Positions 1-11,239 of a DNA stretch of 64,000 nt are shown here, piece after piece. The stretch spans positions 69,604,864-69,668,863 of the forward strand of contig CM066993.1 of the NCBI GenBank assembly GCA_033977485.1. The letters run 5' to 3'. The stretch comes from Hydrangea macrophylla. Taxonomy: Eukaryota > Streptophyta > Magnoliopsida > Cornales > Hydrangeaceae. The position numbers and the translations under genes are program-made. The notes below the pieces were generated by a model. The model searched no databases and was not told the DNA's origin. It worked only from the letters and a program-made list of their open reading frames with translations. Each line of letters begins with the position of its first letter. The stretch's first letter is position 1.

Positions 1-2242
1 TGCACTATCCAGCTGCTCCGGATCGATCCGCTCAAGGCCCGGATCAATCCGGTTCCTGCAGAACCCCATTTTTTAGCAGATTTCCCCTGCTTTAAAAACC
101 CACTCCAATCCATTTAAAACATACTCAAACATTCCCAAACACAAATTCAAACTCTTCAAACATAGACTCATGAATGTAACCTCAATTAAATCGAACAAGT
201 TTCCTTAAAATCAAACTCTTAAACATGAACTTGTTAGGAATGAACTCAAGTAAACCAATCCCCAAGGACACTTCCAAAATCATTTTCTAAGCATTCCAAA
301 GTCTTGAAAAACTTCATAACCATGACCATCAACATATTTAAATCCCTTCACACAATCAAGATATGACTCAAACTTCATTTGAACAAATTGAGTCATGGAA
401 ACCCCATACTTGGTAAAACTAACATAAGTAATGAAAATCACTAGAACCAAAGAGTCAAGACCTTTACAACCCTCTTGCTTGCAAACAACCGTTACCCAAA
501 ATAATTGTGACACTAACCGAACTTGCCGGAAAGGTCCAATCTTAACCATCTCACACATATCCGTAGTTAAGACTTTAAGGATTTATATAGAATTTACAAA
601 ACAGACTTCGATTCCTCTAACTTCTTACCCAAAACTAACTATTAGCATAGAGAATTATATAAGTTTATACAAATTTACATTAAACACATGAGACATAGAA
701 TCCCAAACTAGTTCCAAATCTCTCCAACTTTACAACCATAAGTCAAGACTTCAATCCACAAGTCAAGGATTCCAAGTCACAAGTTACATCCTATAACAAG
801 ATATAAACACAACTATGAGTCCCAAATCTCTCCCCCGCTCCCGAGCACGTTACTTTATCTCCGGGATTGCTCTGTACCTGCGATGGTTGTTATTTACCAC
901 AACAGAAACAGAAAACGGTTTTCTTAAGCATTACGCTTAGTGAGAATTCTAAACATGATTGAATGTTTAACATGTGAAATGCTATAAATGAACACACAAA
1001 TTATACTCGTAATCGTCGAATCACCGGTTCAATGATTCATTCAGACCCGAAGACCTTCCCTGGTCCCGTGGCCACTTCTATTCCTTGGACTTCCGTCTTT
1101 ATCAGATTCTTCTTCTTCATCTCCCTTATTACTCCCAACCAATGAATTATTTCCCCGGTGTTCATTGATTACCACATAACATATAGGCACATAAAGCATG
1201 TAGGCACATAATCATAGCAACTTTTCATTCAATTGACATGTAAATCACAATTTAGCAATTCCATAGCTTCTAAGCATGATTTCTATAACTCAAACATAAA
1301 TAGAATCATTGAACACTTTAAACCACAATCAATTTTTGGTTAGAAAACTCACCTTAGCAAGATTATACCCAATTATGCTCCTAAAATCATGATTCAAGCT
1401 AGAACCAAAGCCAATTCTTGTTCTAGAGTAATCCTACATAGTTTTGGTACAACAAACATCGTCTATCAAGAACGGTCACCGAAAAACGTTGCCAAAAATG
1501 AAAACAAATTGCATGCATGTAATCCTCTTACCTCCACGAGTCCAAAAGTGGTCTCGGATCGTAAATCCGGCGAACGACGGCGACGGTACGGCAAGAAAAC
1601 GGTGTCGGCGTCTCGTCTCCGTCTTCTCCCCCGAGCTCTCCCACTTTTGTTTTAATTTTTTTCTAAATTTTCTGTAGATGGAGATGATTCTCCTCCTTTT
1701 GACACACACCCATGCATTAAGCATGAGGTGTCTAAGTCTCATTTCTCCCATTTTTCATTTACACCCCCCGGAACTCTTAAGTTCTCATTATGAAATCCCC
1801 CAAACATTCCATTAACTACCCAATTATCTAATGAGTCTTTGTCTAAGTTTCGTATGAGTCCCAACGTGGGTTCCATATATTTTGTGAAGTTGCTATCATA
1901 CCTACCAATTATAAATCTTTTTCAATTATACCCTTATTGGAGTATCCAAACTAATACAAGTTACTAACACATGTATTGTCATATATTATGAAAGCATTTA
2001 AACAATTAGTCATTTAATCATATAAATGCATTTAATCACATAAGATGCAAATATTAATATTCGGCCCTTCACTGGGTCCCATTCCAATACCTGTCCCACC
2101 TCACTGGGGACTTTTCCAACTGTGTTCCTTTTCTGAACACTTTTTCTGGGCGAGTCCAAAGCCTCCCCTTAATCCGTTTTATACACTAATTATATTAATT
2201 AATGCATATAACATGATAATTAAACCTTTTCCCGGGGTGTTA
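1..2242. mobile_element. LTR retrotransposon end, partial (cut by window start)
   Basis: The stretch ends in CCCGGGGTGTTACA at about 2229-2242. This is the inverted counterpart of the TGTAACACCCC that opens many plant chromovirus-type (Tekay/Del-like) LTRs, so an LTR boundary is likely here. No gag-pol motif is visible and the other end lies outside the window, so lineage and strand are uncertain. The small open frames inside show no recognisable domain. Confidence 0.4.
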
Positions 2243-2389
2243 CACAATTCATTAATTGATGATTTAATTTGATTAAGCACAACTGACTAACGTCGTTCCT
2301 CATAGGCGTGGGGCGGCCTAGATGGCGCTCACGCCTAGAGGGGTCTTTTAAACTAAATGTTGACGGAGCTATATATATATTCCGACAGC

Positions 2390-2893
2390 AGAGAGGTGAG
2401 GTTTGAGGCCGTGATGCGAGACGGGCAGAGAGAGGTTCTTCTGTCTTGTTCCGAGTTGATGCGGGGCCATTTCGATGCTTTGATGATGGAGTGAATGGCT
2501 TTGTGGAGATCCCTTGTGATCTCTTATGAAGTTGGTTTTCATGGGTTTTCTGGTTGAGGTAGATTCAATGGCTTTGCTGAAGGGTATCGAGAAGGAGGAC
2601 TGCGAGTTCGCTCATTATGGTCACATTCTTTTGTCAACTGCCGAGTTGTTTGCAAAGTCTTGGTTGTTCGTGTTCGCATGTGTTTCGAGAGGGCAATCAA
2701 GTTGTTCATGCGCTAACTAGAGGGGCAAAATCTTTTGGTGATTTTCATGTTTGGTTGGAGGAGATTCCTCCGTCTTGTCTTCCTTTTGTAATTCGTGATG
2801 TTAGTTCTGTTGATGAATAAATTCTCTTGCCGTTTCTCATCAAAAGAAAGAGTTATTCCTTGATGAGGATCTCATTTTTTGGGGGAAAAAAAA
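2390..2893 (+). pseudogene. LINE 3' remnant: RNase H-like domain, frameshifted
   Basis: Conceptual translation gives a fragment resembling the RNase H-like domain (RVT_3 type) at the C-terminus of plant LINEs. A VEVDS segment carrying the usual Asp lies near 2550, and further on comes GNQVVHALTRGAKSFGDF, matching the family's typical GNxVAHxLA motif. The reading frame shifts near 2690, where one frame loses the motif and another continues it to a stop at 2818. A LINE-like 3' UTR follows, ending in an A-rich tail at about 2886-2893. The 5' part and the reverse transcriptase are absent. This is a dead fragment. Confidence 0.55.
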
Positions 2894-3123
2894 GGTAAGT
2901 CTATTGTGAGAAGCTTCTCATATGAGAAGACAAGTTTTAACCGTTGGATGAGCATCTGGCTCGCATCCAATGGTTAAAACTCATCTTCTCATATGAGAAA
3001 CTGCTCCTATAGACTTTAGGCGGGTTTAATCGTTGGATAAGCATCTATCTAGCTACAGCCCGATACTCATCCAACAATTAAAACCCGCTTTTTATATGAA
3101 AAGCTGCTCACTATAGACTTGCC
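2894..3123. repeat. Small inverted-repeat element (MITE-like, 230 bp)
   Basis: Left end GGTAAGTCTATTGTGAGAAG is mirrored by the right end (reverse complement GGCAAGTCTATAGTGAGCAG). Inside, the segment around CATATGAGAAG...GTTTTAACCGTTGGATGAGCA is present as further inverted copies, so the element can fold on itself. A-runs on both sides hide any TSD. It has no coding potential. Confidence 0.6.
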
Positions 3124-3204
3124 AAAAAAAAATTAGAGGAATAACTGAAAAAGACAATTATGGAACAATTGTTAAGTTTAAAGATAGTTTAAAAGTACAC
3201 TTAA

Positions 3205-4790
3205 CAAAAAGGACAAAAAGTTGACAACTTGTGCTCACACGGTATAAATGCGCGCGCCATAACATCTCCCATGTACAACCCTCGAGCGCCCCACCTCACA
3301 CATGTGAGTGGCTGAGTTATATGAAACCCCATTTTGAAAATGTATTTTAAATTTTAAACATTCATAACTTTTGATCCACAACTCAATTTTTCTCAAATTT
3401 TATACCGTTGGAATCATGTTGACAAGGGCTACAAAACTAGTACCATTGTTGACATGTTTTTAGCCAAAAAAAAGGACGACATTTGACATGCCTTGTTCAG
3501 TTATTCCTGAAAACTTGAATTTTCACTTAATATTTGTGTACGCGTTTAGTGACATTTCACTTATTTTTCATGTATCCCAAGTGAAATTACAGTAGAAGTA
3601 ACTGTCTAGAGTTTAAAATTCAATTTGATTATTAATTTGTTATAAATTAAAGTCTCTCAAATGCCAAGTTAAGTGAAATTTCACTTAATGTTAATGTACG
3701 GGTTAAGTGAAATTTAACAAAATATTCATGTATGCATGGTGAATTTTTTTAAACAATGCATATTTTGTTAAAATAAAAAAGCAAATTTCACAATCAATTA
3801 TAAAACACAATTTTTCAACCAAAACAAATGCATAAATTCTTGTTAAAATTCATCTTTTTTTTCCCCCTCAAAACATATAAATTTGGCATACATAAATATT
3901 AAGTGAAAATTCACTGAACCCGTACATGTCTTCTTCCTAAAAAAACTTGAAGTTAAACTTAACATTCGTGTACTTGTTCAGTGAGATTTCACTTAGTTTT
4001 CTTGTATGGCAAATGAAACTTCACTAACTATCCCAACAGTCACTAGAAGTAATGTACTCTCTAGAGTTTAAGGCTCAATTTGATACTTAGTTTGTTAAAA
4101 AGTCATTCAAATGTCGATTTAAGTAAAATTTTATTTAATATGCATGCACGAGTTTAGTAAAATTTCGCTTAATATTCAAGTATCCCAAGTGAAATTTCAC
4201 TTTTTTTTTTCCACATTAAAACAATGCATATTTCGTTAAAAAAAAATCAAAATTTACAAACAATTATAAATATAGTTTTTCAAATGCAAAATTCTTATGA
4301 AATTTCACTAAAACTCTTTTTAAGAACAAAGAGAACATTTGTTTTTTTTTTTTCCTCACAACATATCAACTTGACATACGTGAATGTTAAGTGAAAATTC
4401 AATAATTAATCCATACACGAATATTATGTGAAAATTTTATTTGGTTCGTCTATAACATGGCATGTAAAAATAAGAGTTTTTTTTTTCTTTTGCTCAAAAG
4501 ATATCAACAATGATACTAGTTTTGTAGCTCTCGTCGACACAGTTCTAACGGTATAAAATTTGTAAAAAACAGAGTTGTAGATTAAAAATTATGGAGGTTT
4601 AAAGTTTTAAAAAAATATTTTCGAAATGGATATCATATGGTACAGCCACTCACACGGTGTTAGTGGCTGAAGGAGGCAACAACAGCGCGCGTGAGGTGAG
4701 GCGCTTGAAGCCCATGTGGGATCTTCTATGGTGCTTGCACTTATACTGTGCGAGTACTGACTTAGATTTCTTTTGTCCTTTTTAGAAAAT
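3205..4790. mobile_element. Long-TIR non-coding DNA element, copy 1
   Basis: The two ends are inverted copies of about 250 bp. From the left: AAAAAGGACAAAAG, a CTCACACGGTATAA box, a GC-rich patch (GAGCGCCCCACCTCAC), CACTCACAC-like sequence, then CATAACTTTTGATCCACAAC and ACAAAACTAGTACCATTGTT. The right end carries all of these in reverse order and complement. The middle is AT-rich and studded with AAGTGAAATTTCACTT-type palindromes. No open frame of note. A second copy lies at about 27850-29680. Mutator-like non-autonomous elements have TIRs of this length, but I see no clean TSD, so the superfamily is open. The boundaries are approximate. Confidence 0.6.
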
Positions 4791-5244
4791 AGTCAAATCA
4801 TTTTGAATTTTAAACTTTTTTATTAAAAATTTTTTATCAGTAAAAGAGCAATATTAATTATTATGAAAAATTAAGAGTAAAACATTACAAAGTTTTTGAT
4901 TTGGGAAGGATCGGTTACTTGTAAGAATTTTTCAAAAAAAATTTGTAAAGCGCAGCATTACCCAACCAAAAATCAGCCGTCTTAAATGGTTGTCGTGGTG
5001 CTGTGACGTAAGCATGCAACATAAAAATGACACATGGCACCAATGAATTAGGAAAGTGGTCACGAAAGCTCCCAAAAAAGTGACTAATATATATCTATAT
5101 TATCTGTATATACAGTATATAAATATAAGCACGCCATAGTAAACCAGTATACGCACACAGTCACTCACACACATACATATTAAATTGTAATATCTAAAAG
5201 TCTTTCTTTTATAGTCGTCGTTAGTCCTCGATCCCCCCACCACC
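4791..5244 (+). promoter_or_regulatory. WRKY upstream region
   Basis: This stretch separates the long-TIR element from the WRKY start codon. It contains a TGACG core at 5004-5008 (TGACGTAA, the kind of site bound by TGA-type bZIP factors) and a TATA box at about 5117-5126. I see no TTGAC-C/T W-box in this interval. The transposon end lies about 450 bp upstream of the start codon. Confidence 0.45.
5117..5126 (+). promoter_or_regulatory. Probable TATA box of the WRKY gene
   Basis: TATATAAATA, about 120 bp upstream of the ATG, is the best TATA-like match in the proximal promoter. The surrounding DNA is itself TA-rich, so the call is tentative. Confidence 0.45.
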
Positions 5245-8200
5245 ATGTCTAGCTCCATTTTCTTAGCACCAAACAACCCTCAAACACAAAACCCTAATTA
5301 CAGTACTAATTATAATAATATGATGATGGGTACTAATTATGATCTTGATCATCATAATCTGCATCAGCATCATCAAGATCAAGATTTTGAAATATCAGAT
5401 TTTCTGGCGATGACCGATATTGATCATCTTGATGAATGTTCCAACTCGAGCTTCACTCCTCCAATCTCACAAGAAATTACTAGTGGTAGTCCAGTAATTT
5501 CCACCAGCTGTACTGACGTACCAAGAAAAGATCACATGCAAGTGTATAGTAAATCTCTTAGTTATTGATATATATATATATATTTTATATATAGATGTGT
5601 GTATATACGTAGATGTCTATGTATATATATGTACGTATTAATTAATGATCACTAATTAGTTTATTTGATTGTGTATATATATATATATATATATAGTAGA
5701 AGGATGAAGAGAGCTAAGATGGATGTGGGATTAAGGATTGCTTTCAAGACAAAGTCTGAGCTTGAAATCATGGATGATGGGTTTAAATGGAGAAAGTATG
5801 GAAAGAAAATGGTTAAAGATAGCCCCCATCCAAGGTAAAATCACTACAATATTAAAATGTTTTATAGTGCAATATATATATATATAGTTACACATATGTA
5901 TGTGTGTGTATGTGTGTTGATGCAAATGAATACACTATATATATATATATACAGTAGGGATCTCTAGCGGGTGTTAAAATACGGGTGTGGTACGGGTGTG
6001 CTGTTGAGTCAAAAAAGTGGACCCATTCTTCATGTTTTCACACTTTCAATTTTAAGTTTCCATTTTCCAATAAAAACAATGGATCCCACCAACCAAACCC
6101 AAAATTCACAGGGTGGAGTATTAACCCCAACCAAACCCAAATGTTCAATAAAAAAATACTATATATATTGACCCACAATATTCTCTCTCTCTCTCATACA
6201 CAATCTGGTGATTTTCTGGACTCACACCCAACTCATTCAAAAAAATTCAGAAAAAAATACATCAAAAAAATTCATTCAAAAAATCATAAACCACACCCAG
6301 TTCATTCCCAAATCTGCCTGGCAAAATTTTAAAAAAAAAAATGTTCCCAAATCTCAATAAGCAAATACTGAAACATTTAGGAAAAAAAAATCATATGCTT
6401 ACTGCTTACCTCAAGTGAACTATAAACAGATCTCAAATTTTGAAAATCTTTTAGCCAAAAAATTCCTCCAACAAAATATCAATCAATTCAGTAAAAAAGA
6501 AGTGCCAATTAAAAGCAAATTCAATACACAAGTGGTATTTTTGCACCAACAATTACAGAGAAAAGCCCTAATTAACAAATTTTTTGCATGCCTAAATACG
6601 ACCTAGAATACATAACAGATTGCCAATCTTGAAGAATACCACAACTGGAGTTGTTTGTTCAGTGAAACACTTTGGAGATTCAGGTGGCCAAGGGTACTAG
6701 AAGGCTGAGATGTGGAGAGATGGCTTCATAGGCAGCGGTGGTGGCTCTTCCTCCATCGTGGGTGTCGTAGGCAGCGGTGGTGGATCTTATGGGGCTTCGA
6801 ATCATTAAAGCATGTCTACATTATTTTTTGACTTTGAATGGAGAGAGGGATGGAGACGAGAGACAGAGTCAAGAGAAAGAGTGAGAGAGAAGGGGAGAGA
6901 TACTACAGATCATGAGAATTGGGGGTCACTATTCCAGTGTAAACATTTGGGTTTAGTTGGGGGTCAACAGATTAGAGAGAGAGAGATAGGGGTCAATATT
7001 CTTTTTTTTTTTTCTTTCTTTTTCTTTTTTAACTATGAACATTTTGGTGGGACCCATTGTTTTATTAGAAAGTTAAAATTAAAATGTGAACAAGTAAAGA
7101 ATGGAGCTGCTTTTTTGACTCAACAGTACACCCGCACAACACCCGCATTTTTGCACCCGCTGGAGATCCCCATTGTATATATATATATCCAATGTTTTAA
7201 CCTATTTTTTATGAGAATGTTTTAATCTATTTATAATTAAGTAAAGTCATTGTCTGCCAATTTATTATTTTTTGGTAAGCATTGTCGACTCCCATTTTGG
7301 GTGATGCTATTTTATGTATGTATGGACGTCCACATTAAATATATGCTGATCTCAGTTAAATCACTTCATGCGCACATGTCTAAATATATGAAAATAAACC
7401 TATACATATGTTACATATGTTACATAAGTATATATATATATATAGCTTGATGCAAGTGAAAGGACTATATGTATTTACAATGTTTTAATCCAGTAGTACT
7501 GATCATGAATTGGACCATAGATTCTATATTCGAGTCTAATGGCGAATTTCTTTGATTATTTTAATAACCGCTATCGATTGATACTTATTTTTGGGCCTGA
7601 TATCTAATAGCTTAAGCTTTCAGATAGCTTAACAGTCAATACTCTAGTTCTCATAGATCTTTGTGTTCAAGTCTCTCCACTGTCATTTGGTGCACATGAT
7701 CAGATAGAAGTTTAAGGTTTGATCATATTCATTAATATATGTTGGACTTTTATCTTATAACTTAACTAGTTGTGGATATGGTAACCTAGGGCATGTTTGC
7801 ACGTTCATGAATTTAAATGAGATCATTCACAATTTTTAAAGTATTTTAATATAAAACCTAATCCTCTCGAATATTGTGAAAAATGGAAAAGTTTATCATA
7901 TTTCTCAACAGTACTAGTCCGTCCTTTGTTTCTTTTTTTTTTTTTATATCGCAAACCGCAAACAACGTTGCATTCAACAAATAAATGGATTCCAAGTGGA
8001 ACCAATTAAATGATATAGATTATGAGTTTAAGCATTACTTTTAGCATGCATGATTGTCATTATTCCAAATGATTAAATTCAAGATGATAGATTTATATAT
8101 TGAAGTGCTTTACGAATTGTGAATTGAGCTCATTCAATTTATTGGACGTGCAAGCATGCACTTAATGAATATATGCCCCATTTGAGTTTTTAGGTGATCA

Positions 8201-10209
8201 TTTTTAAAACCTTTGATTTACCCAGTTATGGACAAGAGAATTATACAGTTATGGTACTTTCTTTTTCTTTTCTGTGATTATGGTACTTGAACTTGCATAA
8301 ACAATAAAATATTAATATTAGTAATATTTTTTTAGAGTCAATAAAGGTGCCACTCACTTTTATTTCTCGGAAGGCTACCTTATATTTTATATATATAAGA
8401 CAAAAATTAAAGAGTAAAAATTGGGGTACACATACTTTACAAATAAATTATACTAACAGTACTAGTGGAGTGGGAGACTGTTATGCGGCAGAGTTGTTTG
8501 CCACACAAGAACAAAAATGTATCAATTTTGTCACATGACAGTCTGCTAATGATATTAATGTAATTTATTGTGGAGTGTTGTGCCCAAATCTTTATTTAAA
8601 ATTAAATTATTATATATGAACAAAATTTGGATTATTCTCTCTTTAGGTCTCTTATTGATCATCTTTAACATTTATTTTGTTTGGATTCACTTGGAAAGTG
8701 GTTACCCATCTTAGTCTATCCCAAATATTTGCGCATCTATAGATACATATATTGAATTTTTTTTAATTTTTGTTTATTTTTTATTTTTATTTTTTGTATA
8801 TGTGTGTGCGCATATCTTTTTTATTTATTAATTTTTTGGACAATATCTTGCACTGAACATAGTGATGATGATAAAATGATCATCTTATCTAGTGGACATA
8901 GGTCCATTCTCCCACTTAAGTGGGTATGTGTTCAACTCCCCCTCCTTTGTATTAAAAAAAATCAAAATCTTTGGTAGCGCAAGTGAGGAGGCGGACCAAG
9001 ACAGGGGGGTGTTTTACGCTCTTGGTCTTGTGTTCGAAACTCCTCATGGGTAAATATTAAGGATTTGGTCAGGGCCTTTGGTCTCCCAAAGGGAGGTTCG
9101 CGGGGTTCGAAATCCACCAAGGGTCGTGTAAACTAGTTGGAGGGATGGATCTCAAGATGAACTTTAAAAATGTCCAGTTTGGTGTGGGTTCAGATCCTAC
9201 CGCTAGCTTGCCTCCCTGATTTACCTGGTGCGTGTGTTGTGGGGTCGGTGCACGTGCCCGAGATTTGCCCCTTATTCTACTCCGATAAAAACGACAATAG
9301 GTATCGATCCCGAAGTCGCGGAGGACAGACATAAAAATTTGTCCCCGTATTCCACAAAAAAAAAAAAAAAATTATTAAAAAAACATAGTGATGATGATAT
9401 ATTGACTGTCATTGTCATCAAGAAATTTCAACAAACCATAACACATCTATACATGGGACCTAGCTAGCCATAGGGTTCATCTTATTGTTCACATTCAGAG
9501 TAATGCTATACTTACCACAACCTTCCAACTGCATTTTTTAGGGTCTATTTGGGAATACATAATTAAAATGAAATCAGCTTAAGTCACTATCTTAGTTTTA
9601 TTTTTTATCTGATTTTTCCAAAAGCCTAATATCACTAGTTTTGACAAAATAAACTATACTAGTTGAGACTCATTTTAAATCAGGTATATATATATATATA
9701 TGCACAGACTCTTATGAAATAAACCAAAGTTTTAATTTGGACATTCGAAAGATTCGGTTCACTTAAAAAACACAAAACTGAAGCAATATTCCTAAACAAT
9801 CCCTACGGAAAATATTTAGGTAACTTACCTTTATTACCTTATGCCCATTTATACAATACAATTTCGAAACGTGATTGGTTCAGATAAGTAAGTAATGATT
9901 ATGTGAACGCTAAATGGATCAGTCATGTGATATCATAGCTTACGTAAACCATTTTTACATCCTAACTAATGTACTGAACCAATGCGCAATTTTCTTAATA
10001 TGCATCTTGGTGTTTTGTCTACAGAAAAAAAAAATGTCTTCTAAGTTCTATATATACCGGACAGTATAGCATTTTGTTTTTGAGTCATATTATGGTTATC
10101 AAATTTGAGATATTGAAGATACTATGGAAAGTGGTATATACCAACTATTAAAGCATTTGAGAATAAAATTTTAGAATTTAAATTTGAGAAACATACATAG
10201 CATTATTTA

Positions 10210-10241
<32 letters not shown>

Positions 10242-10483
10242 TGTGAGTTCATATATAGTTTATATAGTTATGAGCTAATGTTTTTACGTGGGGTGACAAA
10301 ATTAACAGGAACTACTACAAGTGTGCAAGTGTTGGATGCAAAGTGAAGAAGAGGGTAGAAAGAGACAGAGATGACTATAGCTATGTGATAACGACTTATG
10401 ATGGAAGGCACAACCATGAAAGCCCATGTATCATGTACTACAACCAAATGCCTCTCTCACTAGTTCCTAGTGGTTGGGCTTAA
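5245..10483 (+). CDS. WRKY transcription factor, group IIc with WRKYGKK core (WRKY50/51-like), three exons
   Basis: Nuclear DNA-binding regulator. The model is join(5245..5543, 5697..5834, 10309..10483), 203 residues. The N-terminal part is Asn/His-rich with an EISDFLAM stretch like the acidic motif of WRKY50/51 relatives. The WRKY domain reads DDGFKWRKYGKKMVKDSPHPR, then a zinc finger C-x4-C-x23-H-x-H in exon 3. WRKYGKK replaces WRKYGQK. Family knowledge: such variants (Arabidopsis WRKY50, 51, 59) bind altered W-box-like sites and act in salicylate/jasmonate defence signalling. The second intron splits the Arg codon after SPHP, the conserved group II position. All junctions are GT-AG and in phase; the exon 2 start could be 5697, 5700 or 5703. 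Intron 2 (4474 bp) contains a hAT-type element and a SINE. The C-terminal tail ends VPSGWA. The 5245 ATG is the first in frame after the TATA box. Confidence 0.9.
5952..7175. mobile_element. hAT-type non-autonomous element in WRKY intron 2 (1224 bp)
   Basis: The ends are inverted repeats of about 60 bp. The left begins CAGTAGGGATCTCTAGCGGG; the right, read on the other strand, begins CAATGGGGATCTCCAGCGGG. Both continue with a GGGTGTGCTGTTGAGTCAAA-like segment. Flanking TATATATA (5944-5951 and 7176-7183) fits the 8-bp TSD of hAT elements, although both sides lie in TA-rich DNA. The inside has no transposase, only short open frames, a (CT)n patch near 6182 and a purine-rich patch near 6830-7000. 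Confidence 0.7.
7184..8855. other. WRKY intron 2, AT-rich stretch
   Basis: Between the hAT-type element and the SINE I see only AT-rich intron DNA with short homopolymer and TA runs. No domain-bearing open frame or repeat boundary was found. Confidence 0.5.
8856..9399 (+). mobile_element. Composite tRNA-derived SINE with 18-bp TSD (element 8874-9381)
   Basis: AACATAGTGATGATGATA occurs at 8856-8873 and again at 9382-9399, directly after a poly(A) tail (9357-9371 plus an A-rich end). This is the signature of target-primed retroposition. The 508-bp body contains three B-box-like sequences: GTGTTCAACTCC near 8927, GTGTTCGAAACTCC near 9031 and GGGGTTCGAAATCC near 9101, each preceded by A-box-like sequence. 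The body therefore looks like fused tRNA-related heads rather than one SINE. A short internal A-run at about 8953-8961 follows the first module. The poly(A) end shows a + strand orientation, the same as the WRKY gene. Confidence 0.75.
9400..10308. other. WRKY intron 2, 3' part
   Basis: AT-rich intron ending in the AACAG acceptor. It holds an (ATTT)n run at about 10204-10240 and a fragment resembling one end of the AGAGTAATGCTAT MITE family near 9497. Nothing else recognisable. Confidence 0.5.
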
Positions 10484-10794
10484 TTTGCAACCTTTGCACT
10501 CTTCTTCATAAAGGCTACATCTCTCCCTCTCTCTCTCTCTCTCTATATATATACATATATGCAAAAATTCTCCAGAGAGGGCACCCCGATCTTTATTAAA
10601 GAGAGGGAGTTCTCTTTAGAGCCTGACTGTACATATATGTATATATATACATTACCACATATATTAGATGAGTAATATTGTCCAAGTTGTGTATCAATTA
10701 GGATTATAGTTGATATTAGATAATCATTTGAACTTCGATCTGAAATCGCTTTCAATGAACTTCGATCAGGTGGCCTCGCTGTATGTACTCAAAT
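10484..10794. other. WRKY 3' flank
   Basis: Probable 3' UTR and flank of the WRKY gene. A (CT)n run at about 10520-10544 is followed by TA-rich sequence. No clear coding feature or defined poly(A) site. Confidence 0.4.
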
Positions 10795-10892
10795 GACATT
10801 AGATAATCATTTGAGTACTACTGTTTAATAGTTTCTCTTTTGGAAATTAATAAATTATATATGAATATATGCTCTTCCATTGTTCCAATCTT
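10795..10892. repeat. Direct repeat, copy A (pair of 12957-13052)
   Basis: About 95 bp, from CATTTGAGTACTACTGTTTA through AATAAATTATATATGAATAT to CATTGTTCCAATCT, recurs 2.16 kb downstream with a few changes. Copy A also pairs with GTACTCAAATGA just upstream to form a short palindrome. Confidence 0.75.
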
Positions 10893-11052
10893 TTACTTAT
10901 TTAAATTTATTTTTTTTACATATTTGTGTTAATGTTCATATTTAAGGATTGGCCAAAAACAAAGAACCAATTTAATGTAGATTAATTGACCTATCAAAAA
11001 AAAAAAAGAATTGACCAATTTAATGTAGATTAAATTATGTATAATTTATCAT

Positions 11053-11239
11053 AGAGTAATGCTATGCTTCCCAATTTTTTTTTCTTCTAAAAGTGCATCC
11101 CAAATGATGTGGCAGTGGAGTCAGGTCTACTGTAGTGAGACCAATTGAATTTTGATTGGAAGTTGTTTAGCTCCACTGCTACATCATTTGTGATGCACTT
11201 TTGGGAAAAAAAATAATTTGGGAAGCATAGCATTACTCT
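11053..11239. repeat. MITE, hAT-like (AGAGTAATGCTATGCTTCCC family)
   Basis: The left end AGAGTAATGCTATGCTTCCC and the right end are near-perfect inverted repeats (about 20 bp at the tips). A second inner inverted pair lies around AAAAGTGCATCCCAAATGATG. The flanks TTATCATA and TTATGGTA resemble a decayed 8-bp TSD. Relatives occur at 50161, 50592 and 59529. Confidence 0.7.

Noticed and set aside
6812..7225. 137-codon open frame on the + strand
   Set aside because: Mostly inside the non-coding hAT-type element; purine-rich low complexity, no domain.
8990..9115. tRNA genes, from GTTCGAAAC and GTTCGAAATC B-boxes
   Set aside because: No cloverleaf can be drawn; the boxes belong to the SINE bounded by an 18-bp TSD and poly(A).
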